Origin: Bacillota bacterium
Lineage (GTDB): Bacteria; Bacillota; Clostridia; Peptostreptococcales; Anaerovoracaceae
Length of the DNA: 10,376 bases
Reading direction: 5' to 3'
Assembly (NCBI GenBank): GCA_016283945.1
Contig: JAEENW010000150.1
Span: 1 to 10,376 of the forward strand
Made by a program: the position numbers and the translations under genes
The notes under the pieces: generated by a model
Database searches by the model: none
Told to the model about the DNA's origin: nothing
The model's input: the letters and a program-made list of their open reading frames with translations, nothing else
Shown here: positions 6,510 to 10,376 of the stretch, one piece after another
Layout: the number at the start of each line of letters is the position of its first letter
Position numbering within the stretch: the stretch's first letter is position 1

Positions 6510-7715
6510 ATGGACCTTCTGTTCCTCATCATCATCTTCGCCGCGATAATGATCATAATGCACTTCAAAAGGCCGTTCTACGAGGCTGTCGCAGGCGGTC
6601 TTTTGTTGTCCGTCATACTCTACAGGATCCCGCCCGCGGAGATACTCTCCCGCACAGCGGCCCTGGTCACGAACAAGACCAACCTCTACCTGATCCTCGC
6701 GATGTACTTCGTAATGTACCTCCAGCAGGAGATGGCAAGGCGCGACCTCATCAACAAGTCAGTCGACGACCTCAACGGCGTCATCTCAAACCGCAGGATC
6801 AACACCGCCCTGGCCCCGACCATGGTCGGAATGCTGCCCAGCAGCACCAGCGCCTTCATCTGCGCCGACATCATCAAGCGCCAGACCGAGGGCTACCTCG
6901 ATCCGGACACCAAGGCCGCTCTGACCAGCTGGTTCAAGCACGCGCCCGAGAGTTTCCTCCCGACCTACTCCAACACGATACTCTTCGCCGGACTCGCGGG
7001 CATCAGCATCTCGTCGGTCACTCTGGCGAGCCTTCCGATGTTCTTCCTGCAGCTCGGCATAGTCTACGCGCTCTACCTGAGGAAGATCCCCAAGGAGCCC
7101 ATCTCCAGGAGCGAGCGCGGCAAGGGCGAATCGCTGAGATCACTGCTCTTCCACATGCTGCCTATCATCGGGACCGTCTTCATCATCCTCGCCTTCGACC
7201 TGCACGTGGCCTTCGCGACCCCGATCATGATCGCCGTCTGCGCGCTGGTCTACCGCTTCAAGCCCGCCGACATGCTCGTAATGGCTAAGGACGCCTTCCA
7301 GATCAAGCAGCTCGCCAACACCGTGCTCGTGCTCCTGCTCAAGGAGTTCATCGACTACTCCGGCATACTCGGGAAGATCCCCGACATGGTGACGAAGCTC
7401 CCCATCCCCGCCTTCCTGGCGTTCGGGCTGATCTACCTCGTCGGAGGCTTCACGGGCTTCTCGACCGGCATCATCGCCCTGGTGACCCCGGTGGCCTTCG
7501 CCGCCGTCCCGCGAGCCGGGCTGCCGCTCATGCTGCTCTACATGGCCATGCAGCACGCCGCGAGCCTGCTCTCCCCCATCCACATCTGCCTGGTGTTCGC
7601 CGCCGAGGGCTGCAACTCCAACATGGGCGGCCTTCTGAGAAAGACGGTGATCCCCTGCCTCGCCTATATCATAGGCGGCTTCATCTGGTACTACGTGCTG
7701 GGAGCGATCATCTAG
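6510..7715 (+). CDS. DUF401-family integral membrane protein (ion-transporter-superfamily-like permease)
   Basis: This 401-residue protein is mostly hydrophobic, with roughly ten membrane segments spread over the full length and a basic/acidic cytoplasmic loop near residues 190-210 (RKIPKEPISRSERGKGES). Three conserved patches match what I remember of DUF401: MVGMLPSSTSAFICADII (~105-122) in a re-entrant-loop-like position, WFKHAPESFLPTY (~141-153), and LLSPIHICLVFAAEGC near the C-terminus. The duplicated layout, with one Pro/Ser-rich loop in each half, recalls the ion-transporter superfamily that includes GntP, SLC13 and TRAP DctM proteins. The function of DUF401 is not established to my knowledge, and the substrate is unknown. 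It follows the ModA-like lipoprotein and ends at a strong terminator, so the two genes probably form one transcription unit. Confidence 0.85.
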   Translation: MDLLFLIIIFAAIMIIMHFKRPFYEAVAGGLLLSVILYRIPPAEILSRTAALVTNKTNLYLILAMYFVMYLQQEMARRDLINKSVDDLNGVISNRRINTALAPTMVGMLPSSTSAFICADIIKRQTEGYLDPDTKAALTSWFKHAPESFLPTYSNTILFAGLAGISISSVTLASLPMFFLQLGIVYALYLRKIPKEPISRSERGKGESLRSLLFHMLPIIGTVFIILAFDLHVAFATPIMIAVCALVYRFKPADMLVMAKDAFQIKQLANTVLVLLLKEFIDYSGILGKIPDMVTKLPIPAFLAFGLIYLVGGFTGFSTGIIALVTPVAFAAVPRAGLPLMLLYMAMQHAASLLSPIHICLVFAAEGCNSNMGGLLRKTVIPCLAYIIGGFIWYYVLGAII

Positions 7716-7732
7716 GCGATATCAAGAACGTG

Positions 7733-7763
7733 AAAAAGCCCCGCGCCGAGCGCGGGGCTTTCA
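7733..7763. terminator. Bidirectional terminator between DUF401 and the kinase-like gene
   Basis: A perfect 10-bp stem AGCCCCGCGC (7737-7746) and GCGCGGGGCT (7750-7759) has a 3-base loop CGA. An A-run precedes it and a T-run follows it, so it serves both convergent genes. Confidence 0.93.
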
Positions 7764-7778
7764 TTTATTCCGATAGTT

Positions 7779-8387
7779 TTACTTCAGGTTCTCCAGATAC
7801 GCGAGCACGAGCTTGACCGCGCCCTCGGTGCCGATCTTGTCGGTCCTGATGCAGAGGTCGTAGTTGTTCACGTCACCCCACTTGCGGCCGGTGTAGTGCT
7901 CGTAGTACTTCCTGCGCTGCTTCTCGAGGTCCTTGATGTACTTCTCCATCTGGGCGTCGGTGTAGTCGTCCTTCTCGGGCGCGACGGAGTGCTTCCTGGA
8001 GATCTTGTACTCCATGCCGGCGCTGATGAATAGCCTGAGCACGTCGCGGTCGTCGAGGATGTAGTCCGCGCAGCGGCCTACGATGACGCAGGGTCCCTCG
8101 TCGGCGATCTCCCTGATGACCTTGGACTGCTCCACGAAGATGGTATCCGAGAGGGTCGGCTGATAGTAGGTGTCGACCATGAACCTCTCGAACGAGGATA
8201 CGAGCATCTGGGGCGCTCGCTCTTCGTTCTGCTCGAGGAAGGTCTCGTGAAGATCTCCCTTCTCGGAGACTCTCTTGAGGATCTCCTTGTCATAGAAGGG
8301 GATGCCCAGAGTCTCAGCGAGCCTGAGGCCGATCTCTCTTCCGCCGCTGCCGAATTCTCTGCCTATCGTGATTATGCATTTCTTCAT
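7779..8387 (-). CDS. Cytidylate-kinase-like family protein
   Basis: This 202-residue cytoplasmic protein resembles the cytidylate kinase-like family (Pfam Cytidylate_kin2), P-loop NTPases common in anaerobic Bacillota. The N-terminus ITIGREFGSGGREIG (residues 7-20) is the phosphate-binding loop. Then comes FYDKEIL (~31-37), typical of CMP-kinase-like nucleotide-binding regions, and VIVGRCADYIL (~102-112), a conserved family patch. The C-terminal half is highly charged (DLEKQRRKYYEHYTGRKWGD), compatible with a lid region. The ATG at 8387 has AGGAGG 7 bases upstream. The true substrate of this family is uncertain, and CMP phosphorylation is not assured because housekeeping cytidylate kinase is a different, slightly longer protein. 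It is divergent from the SLC13 permease gene and convergent with DUF401. Confidence 0.85.
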   Translation of the reverse strand: MKKCIITIGREFGSGGREIGLRLAETLGIPFYDKEILKRVSEKGDLHETFLEQNEERAPQMLVSSFERFMVDTYYQPTLSDTIFVEQSKVIREIADEGPCVIVGRCADYILDDRDVLRLFISAGMEYKISRKHSVAPEKDDYTDAQMEKYIKDLEKQRRKYYEHYTGRKWGDVNNYDLCIRTDKIGTEGAVKLVLAYLENLK

Positions 8388-8617
8388 GACGATACCTCCT
8401 ATTGTATTTCAAGATACCTGTTTATATAGTATCACAAATTTGATTGATATTATATACAAGTTTTGCTTAAATTGTGATTGACACGCCCGACGCCCTTATA
8501 ATAAAATTTCATAGCAACCATCAACAAAAATGATGAATGCGCGCCGGACGGAAGCTCTCCCAAAGGCAAAAGATACATATATCATAACACATATGCACTA
8601 AAAAGGAGCAATTCTTT
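8388..8617. promoter_or_regulatory. Divergent regulatory region between kinase-like and SLC13 genes
   Basis: This 230-bp AT-rich stretch has no long reading frame. It holds the ribosome binding site of the kinase-like gene (AGGAGG, 8395-8400), a minus-strand TATAAT at 8454-8449 without a clear -35, an inverted repeat ATCACAAATTT (8431-8441) and AAATTGTGAT (8469-8478), and the plus-strand promoter of the permease. A 110-base leader then runs to the permease ribosome binding site AAGGAG at 8603-8608. Confidence 0.6.
8478..8507 (+). promoter_or_regulatory. Predicted sigma-70-type promoter of the SLC13 permease
   Basis: A perfect -35 TTGACA (8478-8483) is separated by 18 bases from TAAAAT (8502-8507; 5 of 6). 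A TATAAT also occurs at 8497-8502, but only 13 bases from the -35, too close to use. One arm of the inverted repeat (8469-8478) abuts the -35, a position compatible with control by a bound protein. Confidence 0.6.
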
Positions 8618-9943
8618 ATGAACAAGAAAAAGCTGCCCGCGACTGCGGTGACTCTGGCCATAGCGATAATACTCGTGCTCGTGGTCAGACTCTCCGGGAT
8701 GGACAAGGCCGTCGCCACGCTTCTCATCCTCGCTATGGCGTGCATCCTCTTCGTGACTGAGCTCATTCCGCTCGCCTATACCGCCTGCTCCGTTCCGGTC
8801 ATGCTGGTGCTCTGCGAGTGCGCGACCGCCGCGCAGGGCTGGGCAGGACTCTCCAACGACAGCGTAGTACTCTTCGCCGCGATGTTCGTCATAGGCGGCG
8901 CGATGTTCAGGACCGGAGCCGCCGAGACCGTCGGCAAGTGGGTGCTCTCCAAGGCGGGCACCAACACCCGCAGGCTCGTCACCTACCTGATGATCCTCGT
9001 CGGCGTGTTCTCCTCCGTAATGAGCAACACCGGCGCCGTCGCCGTAATGATGCCAGTGTGCATCGGCATCGCGGACGCGGCCCGCATGGAGAGAAAGAAG
9101 CTCCTCATGCCGCTCGCCATGATGGCGTCCCTGGGCGGCACCATAACGATGGTCGGAACCCCTCCGAACATCACCGTCAACACCGTATACCAGCAGTCCG
9201 GTCTCGGCAGGTTCGCGTTCTTTGAGTACGCCTGGATCGGCATTCCCCTCGCCATCATCGGCGGCCTCTTCCTCGTCATCATCTACGGCAAGGACACCAA
9301 GACGGCTGACGCCGAGCAGTACGAGATCATCGTAGAGCCCCTGACCACAAACCAGAAGCTCTCCCTCGCCGTGCTCGTGGTCGTAGTCATCGCGATGGCC
9401 ACCGAGATCATTCCGATCTCCGTCGCGGCCGTGATGGGCGCCATCTTCTGCAGGGCCAAGAGGCTGATCAGCAGCAGCGAAGCCCTCGAGGACGTCGACT
9501 GGACGACGATCTTCCTCTTCGCGGGAATGCTCCCGATGTCCTCCGCGCTCGACAGGACCGGCGCCGGCAAGATGATTGCCAACGCCGCGGTCAGGATCAT
9601 GGGCGGAAGCCCCTCCGAATTCGTCGCCATCAGCGTGCTCTTCCTCATCGCGGGCGGCCTCACCCAGGTCATGTCCAACACCGCCAGCTGCGCCCTGCTC
9701 GCCCCCATCGGCCTGCAGATCGCCGAGGCTCTCGGAGCCTCCCCGGCGGGCGTGCTCATGGCCATCGGAATCGCCTCCTCCTGCGCCTTCATGACCCCGA
9801 TGGCGACTCCTCCGAACACCCTCGTCATGGGCCCCGGCAAGATCAAGTTCAACGAGTACCTCAAGATCGGTACCCCGCTCGTCCTCATTGGATACGTGAT
9901 CTGCATCCTGGTCATCCCCAGGGTCTGGCCGTTCTTCGGATAG
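8618..9943 (+). CDS. SLC13/DASS-family anion permease
   Basis: This 441-residue inner-membrane protein is of the divalent anion:Na+ symporter type (SLC13, CitT, VcINDY). It shows the family's inverted-repeat architecture: one SNT motif in each half (MSNTGAVAVMMP at ~135-146 and MSNTASCALLAP at ~352-363), each followed by a Pro-Pro-Asn loop (GTPPN at 180-184 and TPPNT at 397-401). In VcINDY the paired SNT motifs bind the carboxylate and Na+ ions, so sodium-coupled uptake of a di- or tricarboxylate, or of sulfate or phosphate, is the likely role; the substrate cannot be read from sequence. About 11-12 hydrophobic segments fill the chain. The ATG at 8618 has AAGGAG 9 bases upstream. Length is slightly short for the family (usually 450-500), and both halves look intact. 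It is followed by a good terminator and appears to be monocistronic. Confidence 0.92.
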   Translation: MNKKKLPATAVTLAIAIILVLVVRLSGMDKAVATLLILAMACILFVTELIPLAYTACSVPVMLVLCECATAAQGWAGLSNDSVVLFAAMFVIGGAMFRTGAAETVGKWVLSKAGTNTRRLVTYLMILVGVFSSVMSNTGAVAVMMPVCIGIADAARMERKKLLMPLAMMASLGGTITMVGTPPNITVNTVYQQSGLGRFAFFEYAWIGIPLAIIGGLFLVIIYGKDTKTADAEQYEIIVEPLTTNQKLSLAVLVVVVIAMATEIIPISVAAVMGAIFCRAKRLISSSEALEDVDWTTIFLFAGMLPMSSALDRTGAGKMIANAAVRIMGGSPSEFVAISVLFLIAGGLTQVMSNTASCALLAPIGLQIAEALGASPAGVLMAIGIASSCAFMTPMATPPNTLVMGPGKIKFNEYLKIGTPLVLIGYVICILVIPRVWPFFG

Positions 9944-9981
9944 AGCCCGATCCCGCGCCGCACGGCGTAAAAACGCAAAGC

Positions 9982-10009
9982 AAGACCGCCCCGCAAAGGG
10001 CGGTCTTTT
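9982..10009 (+). terminator. Rho-independent terminator of the SLC13 permease gene
   Basis: A 10-bp stem AAGACCGCCC (9982-9991) and GGGCGGTCTT (9998-10007) with loop CGCAAA ends in a short T-run. A second small hairpin CGCCG-CA-CGGCG lies just upstream at 9956-9967. Confidence 0.88.
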
Positions 10010-10027
10010 CATGCGGTTTTTCTGAAG

Positions 10028-10064
10028 TGTTAGAGCGGGTCTGCCGCTCGGTATCCCCACGTCC
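10028..10064 (+). repeat. Structured intergenic repeat, right partial copy A (3' half)
   Basis: This matches the 3' half of the left copy read in its minus-strand orientation: hairpin GAGCGG-GTCTG-CCGCTC followed by GGTATCCCC and GTCC. The hairpin stem is one pair longer than in the left copy because both flanking bases changed together (T/T to G/C). The 5' half of the element is missing upstream. Confidence 0.6.
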
Positions 10065-10083
10065 TGCGGTGCGGGCGCTCCTC

Positions 10084-10147
10084 GGACGCGGGGATGCCCC
10101 TCCTCGCGCCACCCGCGCGAAGGACTGTTAGCGGGTTCTGCCGCCCG
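10084..10147 (+). repeat. Structured intergenic repeat, right copy B (5' part)
   Basis: This resembles the left copy over about 57 bases, with roughly ten differences. It holds GGGGATGCC, a hairpin region around CGCG/CGCG, then GGACTGTTAGCGG and CCGC. The expected closing GGTATCCC is absent at its 3' end but is present in copy A just upstream. The two right-hand pieces therefore look like one element permuted or two tandem copies partly lost. Confidence 0.6.
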
Positions 10148-10178
10148 TCGCCCGCGCAATCCGAAGCATAATAAGATC

Positions 10179-10213
10179 GATCCCCTGTCCGGGAACGGGC
10201 AGGGGATCGTTTT
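10179..10213. terminator. Second copy of the 30-bp terminator hairpin
   Basis: Stem GATCCCCTG (10179-10187) and CAGGGGATC (10200-10208) has the same 12-base loop, inverted, as the hairpin at 1828-1857. GTTTTCGTTT follows on the plus strand; on the minus strand, downstream of the second reductase, the tail GATCTTATTATG is weaker. It lies between convergent units. Confidence 0.75.
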
Positions 10214-10267
10214 CGTTTCCTGGGGCCTTGCGGGCGGGTCGTGTTTCTTCGCGCCTCGCTGCGGGGC

Positions 10268-10376
10268 CTATTTCTCGAAGCACGCGGCTGCCTCCGCGAT
10301 GAACGAGGGGATATCTATGTGCTGCGGGCAGTTCTGCGCGCAGCTTCCGCACTTTACGCAGCTCGAGGCGGCCCCT
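10268..10376 (-). CDS. Second Fe-S aldo/keto reductase, C-terminal end only (5' part outside window)
   Basis: The minus-strand frame ending at TAG (10270-10268) encodes 35 visible residues, with the second ferredoxin-type motif CVKCGSCAQNCP followed by QHIDIPSFIAEAAACFEK. It matches the C-terminus of the reductase at 668-1771 at 29 of 35 positions, with all four cluster Cys residues kept. An extra Cys replaces Ser near the end. The rest of the gene lies beyond the right edge, so completeness cannot be judged. Its downstream hairpin and repeat are also shared with the first reductase. A longer open frame on the same strand (10128-10352) is a shifted shadow of this gene. Confidence 0.88.
   Translation of the reverse strand, partial: GAASSCVKCGSCAQNCPQHIDIPSFIAEAAACFEK

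Noticed and set aside
10028..10147. CRISPR array or attC-like array from the repeated pieces
   Set aside because: There are only two partial copies, no regular spacing, no unique equal-length spacers, and no cas or integrase gene in the window.
8582..10159. 525-residue open frame antisense to the SLC13 permease gene
   Set aside because: It has the same low-complexity composition (runs of Asp, Glu, Gly, His) and crosses the terminator and repeat region. The permease on the plus strand has SNT motifs, promoter, ribosome binding site and terminator.
10128..10352. 74-residue minus-strand frame at the right end
   Set aside because: It is a shifted frame of the second reductase, visible because the same shift in the first reductase gives a similar Arg/Leu-rich peptide. 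It also runs through the terminator hairpin.

Overview
The window looks like chromosomal DNA from a GC-rich, obligately anaerobic bacterium. A high-GC member of the Clostridia (Bacillota) is the best guess. Supporting this are strong AGGAGG-type ribosome binding sites, heavy use of AGG (Arg) and ATA (Ile) codons despite high GC, aldo/keto reductases carrying two ferredoxin-type [4Fe-4S] clusters, and an ABC exporter pair with the LSQGQ signature that I associate with clostridial heterodimeric exporters. The phylum is inferred, and other GC-rich anaerobes such as Synergistota cannot be excluded. No tRNA, rRNA, CRISPR array, transposase or phage gene was seen.

Layout, left to right. (1) The 3' end of uvrC (+) overlaps by 4 bp an iron-sulfur aldo/keto reductase gene (+). 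A strong hairpin terminator and a structured intergenic repeat follow. (2) Two overlapping ABC exporter half-transporter genes (-) form one operon and encode an asymmetric heterodimer. One subunit has degenerate catalytic residues (Asp for Glu in Walker B, Gln for His in the H-loop); its partner supplies the matching degenerate signature. (3) Back-to-back promoters overlapping almost base for base at about 5697-5731 separate the ABC operon from a rightward pair: a short lipoprotein resembling one lobe of a ModA-type binding protein, then a DUF401-type integral membrane protein of the ion-transporter class. (4) A cytidylate-kinase-like protein (-) is divergent from an SLC13/DASS-type anion permease (+), with a 230-bp AT-rich regulatory region between them. 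(5) After the permease terminator lie about 260 bp of structured repeats, a second copy of the terminator hairpin, and the last 35 codons of a second, closely related Fe-S aldo/keto reductase (-) running off the window.

How the parts relate. Three membrane transport systems (drug/lipid-type ABC exporter, lipoprotein plus DUF401, SLC13) sit between two inverted copies of the same block: reductase 3' end, identical 30-bp hairpin, structured repeat. This suggests segmental duplication or an inversion-prone region. The most novel candidates are the lipoprotein-DUF401 pair, which could be an undescribed binding-protein-dependent secondary transporter, and the repeat, which can fold into three helices with covariation-like changes and a G-U wobble favouring one strand.
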